This document shows, one piece after another, positions 57,595-64,000 of a stretch of DNA of 64,000 nucleotides. Origin of the DNA: Limnohabitans planktonicus II-D5 (GTDB lineage: Bacteria > Pseudomonadota > Gammaproteobacteria > Burkholderiales > Burkholderiaceae_C); contig NZ_LFYT02000008.1 in the NCBI RefSeq assembly GCF_001270065.2, forward strand, positions 62,001 to 126,000, written 5' to 3'. Numbering within the stretch: the first letter of the stretch is position 1; each line of letters begins with the position of its first letter. A model generated the notes under the pieces. It did not search any database, was not told the origin of the DNA, and saw only the letters and a list, made by a program, of their open reading frames with translations. A program made the translations under genes and the position numbers.

Positions 57595-57831
57595 ATGACC
57601 GAAACTTTGCCGCCCCTGATTGAAACGCCCAAAGGCCTCTACCGTCATTACAAAGGCGGGCAGTACCGCGTGTTGGGCACCGTGCGCCACAGCGAAGACT
57701 TGCAACCGATGACGCTGTACCAGGCACTCTATGGCGAACAAGGCCTGTGGGTGCGGCCAGCGGCCATGTTTACCGAAGTGGCCGAGTTCAATGGCCAATT
57801 GCAGCCGCGTTTTAAGCGCGTGGGGGATTGA
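57595..57831 (+). CDS. DUF1653 protein
   Basis: A 78-residue protein with the DUF1653 core (GLYRHYKGGQYRVLGTVRHS, then MTLYQALYGEQGLWVRPAAM). The function is unknown; it is a small soluble beta-rich domain. It is divergent from rsmB with 52 bases between starts and is followed by a repeat module. Confidence 0.85.
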   Translation: MTETLPPLIETPKGLYRHYKGGQYRVLGTVRHSEDLQPMTLYQALYGEQGLWVRPAAMFTEVAEFNGQLQPRFKRVGD

Positions 57832-57863
57832 ACGTCTGATGCAGTTGGGTGCAGCGCTGGCCC

Positions 57864-57978
57864 ACGTAGGCGCTGAAACCACCAAGCTGCAACACGGACT
57901 CTTCGCAGGTCGGCAGCTTCAGCTTCGACATTGCAGGCCCCGGCACAGCCCCATGTCGGGGCTGAAGCCACCAAGCTA
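57864..57978. repeat. GTCGG hairpin module overlapping the purN stop
   Basis: The copy has CGTAGGCGCTGAAACCACC, GCAGGTCGGCAGCTTCAGC and GTCGGGGCTGAAGCCACC, ending AGCTACG. The CTA within the last bases (57976-57978) is the purN stop codon on the minus strand, so the module runs up to and into the gene end. Confidence 0.65.
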
Positions 57979-58563
57979 CGTGTTCTGGGTCCGCAGAAAT
58001 TGAGCCACGGCACGCGGATAAATCAAATGCTCTTGCGTGAGCACCCGCGCCGCCAGCATGGCGGCCGTGTCACCCGCCAGCACCGGCACCACCGCTTGCG
58101 CCAAGATGGGGCCATGGTCCAGATCGGCTGTGACCTGATGCACCGTGGCCCCGGCGAACTTGCAACCCGCATCGATGGCCCTCTGGTGTGTGTTGAGCCC
58201 GGGAAAAGCTGGCAGCAAAGAAGGATGGATATTGAGCAAGCGCCCGGCATAGTGCGCCACAAAACCCGGTGTCAGGATGCGCATGAAACCGGCCAACACC
58301 ACAAGACTGGGCGAGAACTGGTCAATCTGAACCATCAAGGCCGCATCAAACGCCTCGCGACTGGCAAACGCCTTGTGATCCAACACAGCTGTGGCAACGC
58401 CCTGCGATTGGGCCAAGGCCAGGCCTTGGGCATCGGCCTTGTTGCTGATCACTGCGGCCACCCGCACATTCAAGCGTTCAGCCCAACGTTCCTGCTCGGC
58501 AGCATGCAAGATGGCCCCCATATTGGAGCCCGAACCTGAAATCAAAATAACGATGTTTTTCAT
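57976..58563 (-). CDS. purN: Phosphoribosylglycinamide formyltransferase
   Basis: A 195-residue enzyme of purine synthesis that formylates GAR with 10-formyl-THF. It has ISGSGSNMGAIL, LAGFMRILTPGF, the active-site asparagine and histidine in LLNIHPSLLPAFPG and the aspartate in VTADLDHGPILAQ. The ATG at 58563 begins MKNIVILISGSGSN; the open frame upstream is not family-like. The last residues and stop fall in a repeat module. Confidence 0.95.
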   Translation of the reverse strand: MKNIVILISGSGSNMGAILHAAEQERWAERLNVRVAAVISNKADAQGLALAQSQGVATAVLDHKAFASREAFDAALMVQIDQFSPSLVVLAGFMRILTPGFVAHYAGRLLNIHPSLLPAFPGLNTHQRAIDAGCKFAGATVHQVTADLDHGPILAQAVVPVLAGDTAAMLAARVLTQEHLIYPRAVAQFLRTQNT

Positions 58564-58716
58564 GAAGTGGGCGATTATCCCTGCCCTCACGCCTTGGCAA
58601 GACTTTTGTCGCACCAAGGACATGCCAGCACACCCGGCGCATGATAAAAAGCACGGTCGTTTGATTTTGCTTGAACTGCACTCAAAAATACCCACCCCCA
58701 ACGGAGAGATTTCCCC

Positions 58717-59898
58717 ATGGATTTGGCATTCACCCCCGACGAACTCGCGTTCCGCGACGAGATCCGCACCTGGGTCAAGGCAAACTTGCCCTCTGACATT
58801 TCACAAAAAGTGCACGCCGCCATGCGCCTGACGCGTGAGGACATGCAGCGCTGGGCCAAGATTTTGGGCAAAAAAGGCTGGCTGGGATGGGGTTGGCCCA
58901 CGCAGTTTGGCGGCCCGGGCTGGACCGCCGTGCAAAAACATTTGTTTGAAGAAGAATGCGCCCTGGCCGGTGCCCCCCGCGTGGTGCCTTTTGGCCCGGT
59001 GATGGTGGCCCCGGTCATCATGGCTTTTGGCAATGCCGAGCAGCAACAACGCTTTTTGCCTGGCATCGCCAGCGGCGAAGTCTGGTGGAGCCAGGGCTAC
59101 AGCGAGCCGGGCTCCGGCTCTGACCTCGCGTCGCTGAAGACCCGCGCTGAGCGCGTGGGCGACAAATACATCGTGAACGGCCAGAAAACCTGGACCACCC
59201 TCGGCCAATACGGCGAGTGGATCTTCTGCCTGGTGCGCACCAGCACCGAGGGCAAGCCCCAAACCGGCATCTCGTTCCTGTTGATCGACATGAAGTCGCC
59301 CGGCATCACCGTGCGCCCCATCAAGCTGCTGGACGGCGAGTGCGAAGTCAACGAAGTCTGGTTTGACAACGTCGAAGTGCCCGCCGAGAACTTGGTGGGC
59401 GAGGAAAACAAAGGCTGGAACTACGCCAAGCACCTGCTGGCCCACGAGCGCACCAACATCGCCGACGTGAACCGCGCCAAACGCGAACTCGAGCGCTTGA
59501 AGCGCATCGCCAAAGCCGAGGGCGTGTACGACGACATGCGTTTCCGTGACGAAATCGCCAAGCTCGAAGTGGACATCGTCGCACTAGAAATGCTGGTGCT
59601 GCGCGTTTTGTCGGCCGAAAAGTCTGGCAAGAACTCGCTCGACATTGCCGGTCTCCTTAAGATCAAAGGCAGCGAAATTCAGCAACGCTACACCGAGCTG
59701 ATGATGCAGGCCGCAGGCCCCTTTGCCCTGCCCTTCATCTTCGAAGCCATGGACGCCGGCTGGCAAGGCAACTTCCCTGGCGGTGTGGTGGCCAATGCGC
59801 CCCTGGCCGCCAACTACTTCAACATGCGCAAGACCACCATTTACGGCGGCAGTAACGAAGTGCAACGCAACATCGTCGCCCAGACAGTTCTGGGTTAA
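58717..59898 (+). CDS. Acyl-CoA dehydrogenase (large subunit of a pair, PimC-like)
   Basis: A 393-residue flavoprotein dehydrogenase. It has WWSQGYSEPGSGSDLA (flavin/substrate loop), GQKTWTTLGQ and the C-terminal YGGSNEVQRNIVAQTVLG. It resembles the large component of paired acyl-CoA dehydrogenases annotated as pimeloyl-CoA dehydrogenase. The second component follows 10 bases later, so a heteromer is likely. The substrate (dicarboxylyl- or aromatic-pathway acyl-CoA) is not defined by context. Confidence 0.9.
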   Translation: MDLAFTPDELAFRDEIRTWVKANLPSDISQKVHAAMRLTREDMQRWAKILGKKGWLGWGWPTQFGGPGWTAVQKHLFEEECALAGAPRVVPFGPVMVAPVIMAFGNAEQQQRFLPGIASGEVWWSQGYSEPGSGSDLASLKTRAERVGDKYIVNGQKTWTTLGQYGEWIFCLVRTSTEGKPQTGISFLLIDMKSPGITVRPIKLLDGECEVNEVWFDNVEVPAENLVGEENKGWNYAKHLLAHERTNIADVNRAKRELERLKRIAKAEGVYDDMRFRDEIAKLEVDIVALEMLVLRVLSAEKSGKNSLDIAGLLKIKGSEIQQRYTELMMQAAGPFALPFIFEAMDAGWQGNFPGGVVANAPLAANYFNMRKTTIYGGSNEVQRNIVAQTVLG

Positions 59899-59908
59899 GG
59901 AGACACTC

Positions 59909-61024
59909 ATGGATTTCGATTTTTCTGACGACCAAGAACAACTGCGCGACGCGGTGCGCAAATGGGTGGACAAGGGCTATGACTTTGACCGCCGCCGCGC
60001 CATCGTCGCTGCGGGCGGTTTCGACCGCGCCGCTTACGGCGAAATGGCCGATCTGGGTTTGACTGGCCTTTACGTGAGCGAAGAGCACGGCGGTATGGGC
60101 ATGGGCCCCACCGAAGCCATGGTCACCATGGAAGAACTCGGGCGTGGCATCGTGCTCGAACCCCTCACCCAGACCCTGATCTGCAGCGCCACACTGCAAA
60201 CCCATGCGCCTGCAGCCCTGCAAGCCGCTTGGTTGCCCCGCATGGCGGCAGGCGAAGCCATCGTCGTGTTGGCGCAGCAAGAACGCGGAGCCCGCTATCA
60301 GCTGAACCGCTGCGCCGCTTTGGCCAGCGAATCTGGCGGCGCATGGACCGTGAGCGGCACCAAGAGCGTGGTGGCCGTGGGCGACCAAGCCGACGCTTTT
60401 GTGGTGCCCGCCACCGTGAATGGCCAAATCGCCCTGTTCTTGGTCGAACGCAACGCCAGCGGTGTGAGCACCCAAGCCTACGGTACACAAGACGGCTCAC
60501 GCGCCGCTGAAGTGGTGATGAAACAAGCCCAGGCCCAACTGATCACCCTGAACGGCCTGGCCGCTTTGGAAGAAGCAGTGGACATTGGCATCGCCTGCAC
60601 CTGCGCCGAAGCCGTGGGCGTGATGGACAAGACCCTGGCCATCACCGTGGACTACATGAACACGCGCAAACAGTTCGGTGTGAACATCGCCAGCTTCCAG
60701 GCCCTGCGCCACCGCGTGGCCGACATGAAGATGCAGCTGGAGCTGGGCCGCTCGATGAGCTACTACGCCAGCCTGAAGTTGCACGCGCCCGCCGACGAGC
60801 GCCGCCGCGCCTTAGCCCGTGCCAAGTACCAGCTGGGCGTGTCCATGCGCTTCATCGGCCAGCAAGCGGTGCAGCTGCACGGCGGCATTGCCGTCACCGA
60901 CGAGTACATCGCCAGCCACTACTTCAAGAAATTGACGCAGTTGGACATGACCTTTGGCGACACCCTGCACCAGTTGGGCGAAGTGTCAGCCCGCATGCAG
61001 GAGACGGCGGGCGTGTTCGCCTGA
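59909..61024 (+). CDS. Acyl-CoA dehydrogenase (small subunit of a pair, PimD-like)
   Basis: A 371-residue protein of the same superfamily, diverged from its neighbour. It shows the N-terminal helical domain (MDFDFSDDQEQLRDAV), a middle beta domain (GTKSVVAVGDQADAFVV) and a C-terminal four-helix domain with RKQFGVNIASFQALRHRVAD and QLHGGIAVTDEY. The ATG at 59909 follows TAAGGAG. It is co-transcribed with the large subunit. A hairpin array fills the 458 bases after it. Confidence 0.9.
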   Translation: MDFDFSDDQEQLRDAVRKWVDKGYDFDRRRAIVAAGGFDRAAYGEMADLGLTGLYVSEEHGGMGMGPTEAMVTMEELGRGIVLEPLTQTLICSATLQTHAPAALQAAWLPRMAAGEAIVVLAQQERGARYQLNRCAALASESGGAWTVSGTKSVVAVGDQADAFVVPATVNGQIALFLVERNASGVSTQAYGTQDGSRAAEVVMKQAQAQLITLNGLAALEEAVDIGIACTCAEAVGVMDKTLAITVDYMNTRKQFGVNIASFQALRHRVADMKMQLELGRSMSYYASLKLHAPADERRRALARAKYQLGVSMRFIGQQAVQLHGGIAVTDEYIASHYFKKLTQLDMTFGDTLHQLGEVSARMQETAGVFA

Positions 61025-61040
61025 GTCGGTCAGCCGACGT

Positions 61041-61470
61041 GTCGGAGCTGAAGCTCCGACCTACGGGGAAACCGTGTCTTCGTAGGTCGGTGGCTTCAGC
61101 CCCGACATGAGCATGTGCCAAGCCCACCCAACGTCGGACTCTGCGAGTGCCGACCTACGGGGGAAACCGTGTCTTCGCAGGTCGGTGGCTTCAGCCCCGA
61201 CATGAGCATGTGCCACGCCCACCCAACGTCGGACTCTGCGAGTGCCGACCTGCGGGGGAAACCGTGTCTTCGCAGGTCGGTGGCTTTAGCCCCGACATGG
61301 ACCTGTGACACGCCCACCCAACGTCGGACTCTGCGAGTGCCGACCTACAAGGCAGCCCCCTCGTAGGTCGGTGGTCGAAGACCCCGACGTGGGCCCGGTG
61401 AAGCCCTCAAACCTTTGCACCAGAACCGCACCCAAGCCCGCTAACGTCGGACTCTGCGAGTGCCGACGAG
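61041..61470. repeat. Tandem array of GTCGG hairpin modules (about 4.5 units)
   Basis: Unit starts (GTCGG) lie at 61041, 61133, 61228, 61323 and 61446: steps of 92, 95, 95 and 123 bases. Units 2 to 4 begin GTCGGACTCTGCGAGTGCCG and continue CGACCTACGGGGG...GTAGGTCGGTGGCTTCAGCC or a close variant, then CCGACATGAGCATGTG. Unit 4 switches its second half to GGTGGTCGAAGACCCCGAC, as at 44500. The last unit is only a half. It sits between the dehydrogenase pair and the convergent DNA ligase gene. Confidence 0.85.
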
Positions 61471-61482
61471 GCCGGGTTATTT

Positions 61483-62352
61483 TCATTCTGTGTCGCGCAC
61501 CCTCAAAAATGACGCAAATCGCGGCAACCCTGAAGGCGTGCGGTCCCGGTAGCGGTACGTCACCCAAGCGCCCACAGGCGGCGGGTCTCGGCGCAAAGCA
61601 TCGGTGAGACCAGAGCCCAAAGCAAAGCGCTGGCCTTGCGGAGTCTCCAGCAGCAGCGCCCCGGTCAATCCTGCAAAACGCCCCTTGCCCGCCTGATAGC
61701 CCAGCACCTGCCCTTCTTCATCATTCTGGGGTTTGAGCTTGAACACAGCGTCTGTGCGGCCTGCTTGCCACGGGGCATCTGCATGGTGCAAAACCAGGCC
61801 TTCGCCGCCGCCGTCCACCACCTGCTGCAAGCGGGTTTGCAAAGCGGCGGCACTCTGCACATTTGCATGCTGAACGGCCATCAGCCAAGGCTGAGCCAGC
61901 GACGCAATGGCCTGATCCACCAGGCGCACACGCTGGGCAAATGGCTCGGCACGGCCCCATGCATCAAACACCAGGTACTTCAGGGCACGCCATTCGACAT
62001 CATCTGGCACCGCCTTTCGCACCGCGCCCGAGACACGGTCAAACTGGCCGCGCCCCATCCACAACTCGCCATCCAGCGGCAGCGGCGGCAGTGCGGCCAA
62101 AAACCAGTTGGGGGCAGCGATCAAGCGCCCGCTGCGAAAGCGCAAGACCTGACCGTCCCACACGGCGCGCACACCATCGAATTTTTCGCTGACCAGATAA
62201 CCCTGGGGTGAACGCCCCTGCTGCCAGACAGAGGCCAGTTGTACCCGTTCTGCTTCGGCTGCCGCCGCCGACACCAGCCAAGGGCTGGCCCCCCACAGCA
62301 ATACGTGTCGCCGCGACACACGCAACCTTGCACCTTGCGCAAACATGGACAT
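61483..62352 (-). CDS. ATP-dependent DNA ligase, LigE type, with export signal
   Basis: A minimal ATP-dependent ligase of 289 residues: the adenylation domain with the lysine in SEKFDGVRAVWDG (Lys57), LDGELWMGRG, GGGEGLVLHH and VFKLKP, then an OB domain. There is no DNA-binding domain. The first 33 residues look like an export signal, with a twin-arginine-like SRRHVLL and a cleavage region at SAAAAEA. Lig E proteins of proteobacteria are thought to act in the periplasm, perhaps on incoming DNA. The ATG at 62352 is used; one at 62346 is close by. Confidence 0.87.
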   Translation of the reverse strand: MSMFAQGARLRVSRRHVLLWGASPWLVSAAAAEAERVQLASVWQQGRSPQGYLVSEKFDGVRAVWDGQVLRFRSGRLIAAPNWFLAALPPLPLDGELWMGRGQFDRVSGAVRKAVPDDVEWRALKYLVFDAWGRAEPFAQRVRLVDQAIASLAQPWLMAVQHANVQSAAALQTRLQQVVDGGGEGLVLHHADAPWQAGRTDAVFKLKPQNDEEGQVLGYQAGKGRFAGLTGALLLETPQGQRFALGSGLTDALRRDPPPVGAWVTYRYRDRTPSGLPRFASFLRVRDTE

Positions 62353-62452
62353 GATCGGTCTCCCTGATGGCGCTTGGGCATGGCCAAGGCCTTTTTGTTT
62401 TTCAGGAAGCCATGATGCGGCGTTTCAGGCGCTACCGCAAGCACCCACCGGG

Positions 62453-63010
62453 TCAAACCAGCAAACGCGAAGTCTTGGGCACATGGGCCATCAAAAACTC
62501 CATCTGGTCACTCAAGATGCGGCGGTTGCGCAAGATGAAGTCTTCCCACAGGCTGGGCACATACGGGGCATAAAGCAAAGGCATGTTGGCCTGTTCGGGC
62601 GTGCGGCTGCTTTTGCGGTGGTTGCACGAACGGCAGGCCGTGACCACATTCATCCAATGATCGGGGCCGTTGTGCGCCAGGGGCACGATGTGTTCGCGGG
62701 TCAGCACCGACTCGTGAAAATGCCCACCGCAATAAGCGCAGACATTGCGATCTCGCACGAACAACTTGGGGTTAGTCAAGCCTGAGCGCATGTCAAACGG
62801 GTTGATGCGCGGCACGCCCTGGGTGCCAATGATGCTGTTGACGGTGATGATGGATTGCTCGCCCGTGATGGCGTTGTGACCTCCATGAAACACGGCCACT
62901 TGCCCTCCCGCTTCCCAGCGCACCTCATCGGCGGCGTAATGCGTGACGGCTTGCTCCAGCGAAATCCACGACTGGGGCAGCCCTTGGGCAGAGAGTTTCA
63001 AGACCTTCAC
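62453..63010 (-). CDS. HNH endonuclease family protein
   Basis: A 185-residue protein with an HNH nuclease domain: CAYCGGHF, LTREHIVPLAHNGPDHWMN and CRSCNHRKSS, so two CxxC pairs bind zinc and the H-N-H residues are in place. The first 80 residues form a separate beta-rich region. Such stand-alone HNH proteins are common in betaproteobacteria and of unknown role. I chose a GTG at 63010 because AAGGAG stands 6 bases before it; an ATG at 63046 lacks one. It reads toward the ligase gene. Confidence 0.85.
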   Translation of the reverse strand: MKVLKLSAQGLPQSWISLEQAVTHYAADEVRWEAGGQVAVFHGGHNAITGEQSIITVNSIIGTQGVPRINPFDMRSGLTNPKLFVRDRNVCAYCGGHFHESVLTREHIVPLAHNGPDHWMNVVTACRSCNHRKSSRTPEQANMPLLYAPYVPSLWEDFILRNRRILSDQMEFLMAHVPKTSRLLV

Positions 63011-63195
63011 AAACGACTCCTTGGCACAGATGCACAGCACGGACATGGAAACGGGACTGTCTCGATCCGGTCAGACCAGGCTTGGTGCCGGAGTCTGAAC
63101 GGAGCGGGCTCAGTCACAATATACCCTTTGAATTTCTCAAAACCATGACAAGGGCCAAAAGCCCCGGGTCCTGCACACCACAACGGCTCCAGCAC

Positions 63196-64000
63196 ATGAA
63201 GGTTTTTCGCGGCTTCCACCACCCCGACCTGGCCCCCGCCTGCGCCCTGACCATTGGCAACTTCGACGGCGTGCACCGCGGTCACCAGGCCATGCTGGCC
63301 CTCTTGCGCAGTGAAGCCGCGCACCGGGGCGTGCCCAGCTGCGTGATGACCTTCGAGCCGCACCCGCGTGACTACTTTGCCAAGGCCCTGAACAAGCCCG
63401 ATCTGGCCCCGGCCCGCATCGCCACCTTGCGGGACAAACTGCAAGAACTAGAGCGCTGCGGCGTGGACCAAGTGGTGGTGCTGCCTTTTGACGCCCGGCT
63501 GGCCAGCCAGTCGCCCCAAGACTTCATTGAGCAGGTGCTGGTGCAGGGCCTGGGCGTGCGCTATGTGCTGGTAGGAGACGATTTCCGCTTTGGGGCGCAA
63601 CGCGCGGGCGACTACGCCATGCTCGACGCGGCAGGTCAGGGCCTGGGCTTTGATGTGGCGCGAATGAACAGCTACGAGGTGCATGGCCTGCGCGTGTCCA
63701 GTTCGGCCGTGCGCGAGGCCCTTCACCAAGGTCGCATGAACGACGTGGCCGCCCTGCTGGGCCGCCACTACAGCATCAGCGGCCATGTGGTACATGGGCG
63801 CAAACTCGGGCGCGAGTTGGCTGCCACAACGGAGGGCGCAGGCGACGGCTTTCGCACCCTGAATTTGCGCTTCTCGCATTGGAAGCCTGCCGCCAGCGGC
63901 ATCTTTGTGGTGCAGGTGCATGGCTTGGCCGATCAGCCTTTGAAGGGCGTGGCCAATCTGGGCATCCGCCCCTCGCTGGACCCGAATGACGTCAACGGCG
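63196..64000 (+). CDS. ribF: Bifunctional riboflavin kinase/FMN adenylyltransferase (3' partial)
   Basis: The gene starts at the ATG at 63196 and leaves the window; 268 codons are visible of about 310-330 expected. The FAD synthetase domain has IGNFDGVHRGHQAML, MTFEPHPRDYF, VGDDFRFG and the SSSAVREAL motif. The riboflavin kinase domain begins near residue 185 (GHVVHGRKLGRELAATTEGA) and is cut in the GVANLGIRPS motif. In Burkholderiales ileS and lspA usually follow. The 185-base gap to the divergent HNH gene carries no other feature. Confidence 0.96.
   Translation, partial: MKVFRGFHHPDLAPACALTIGNFDGVHRGHQAMLALLRSEAAHRGVPSCVMTFEPHPRDYFAKALNKPDLAPARIATLRDKLQELERCGVDQVVVLPFDARLASQSPQDFIEQVLVQGLGVRYVLVGDDFRFGAQRAGDYAMLDAAGQGLGFDVARMNSYEVHGLRVSSSAVREALHQGRMNDVAALLGRHYSISGHVVHGRKLGRELAATTEGAGDGFRTLNLRFSHWKPAASGIFVVQVHGLADQPLKGVANLGIRPSLDPNDVNG

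Noticed and set aside
61041-61470. Possible CRISPR array
   Set aside because: The units repeat along their whole 92-95 bases, with no unique spacers between short conserved repeats, and no cas gene is near.

Overview
The window is a gene-dense, high-GC stretch of chromosome with short intergenic gaps. Gene content and order point to a betaproteobacterium of the order Burkholderiales, most likely family Comamonadaceae (a Limnohabitans/Rhodoferax-like freshwater organism). The pointers are the FmdB-DUF502-AspS block, ubiE/ubiJ/ubiB, an 84-residue IF-1, a Bug-family binding protein, livHMGF and the ftsK-lolA-rarA order. The assignment is inferred from remembered synteny; no search was run.

Layout. 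1-3440: end of an oligopeptide ABC transporter operon (two ATPases, then a binding protein). 3550-5418: Bug-family solute-binding protein and a DUF3047 lipoprotein. 5492-5656: a 165-bp MITE-like element. 5659-8837: ybeY/ybeZ divergent from ruvAB. 9045-11270: a Tat-exported PhoX phosphatase, divergent from an arsenic operon (11493-14841) made of GAPDH, ArsJ, ArsR, ArsC and a wrecked ACR3 arsenite pump that stops inside a second copy of the same element (14817-14980). 15058-18862: minus-strand block with a histidine phosphatase, a DUF4136 lipoprotein, ttcA, two tandem folB paralogues and a pteridine-reductase-like SDR. 18993-30308: mostly housekeeping genes (MidA-like methyltransferase, infA, trxC, ubiE, Tim44-like, ubiJ, ubiB, Na+/solute symporter, fmdB, DUF502, aspS).

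30309-31259 is a repeat-filled gap before an Mg2+ P-type ATPase. 34290-40878 is a signalling island: a Crp/Fnr regulator, a CheB-CheR-coiled-coil-PAS fusion and a PAS protein with overlapping start and stop codons, a small unknown ORF, a normal LuxR-type response regulator, a LuxR-type regulator whose receiver has lost all phosphorylation residues, and a second Crp/Fnr regulator. No histidine kinase is present. Next come an Fe-S-type (6-4) photolyase overlapped by a DUF2256 zinc-ribbon-like gene, a SET-domain methyltransferase and an AraC regulator. 44754-48292 is livFGMH without a binding protein. 48482-52933 is rarA-lolA-ftsK, followed by divergent trxB, rpmB and rpmG. 54926-64000 holds a fatty acid desaturase, rsmB, DUF1653, purN, a pair of acyl-CoA dehydrogenases, an exported LigE-type ATP-dependent DNA ligase, an HNH nuclease and the start of ribF.

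Three repeat families run through the gaps: (i) a MITE-like element with about 23-bp terminal inverted repeats; (ii) a hairpin module built on GTCGG...CCGAC that sits inside the element and also alone or in tandem (92-95-bp period at 61041-61470); (iii) a 135-bp palindromic repeat in two copies near 30500-30860. The best candidates for new biology are the kinase-less signalling island with its pseudo-receiver, and the repeat families together with the damaged ars operon.
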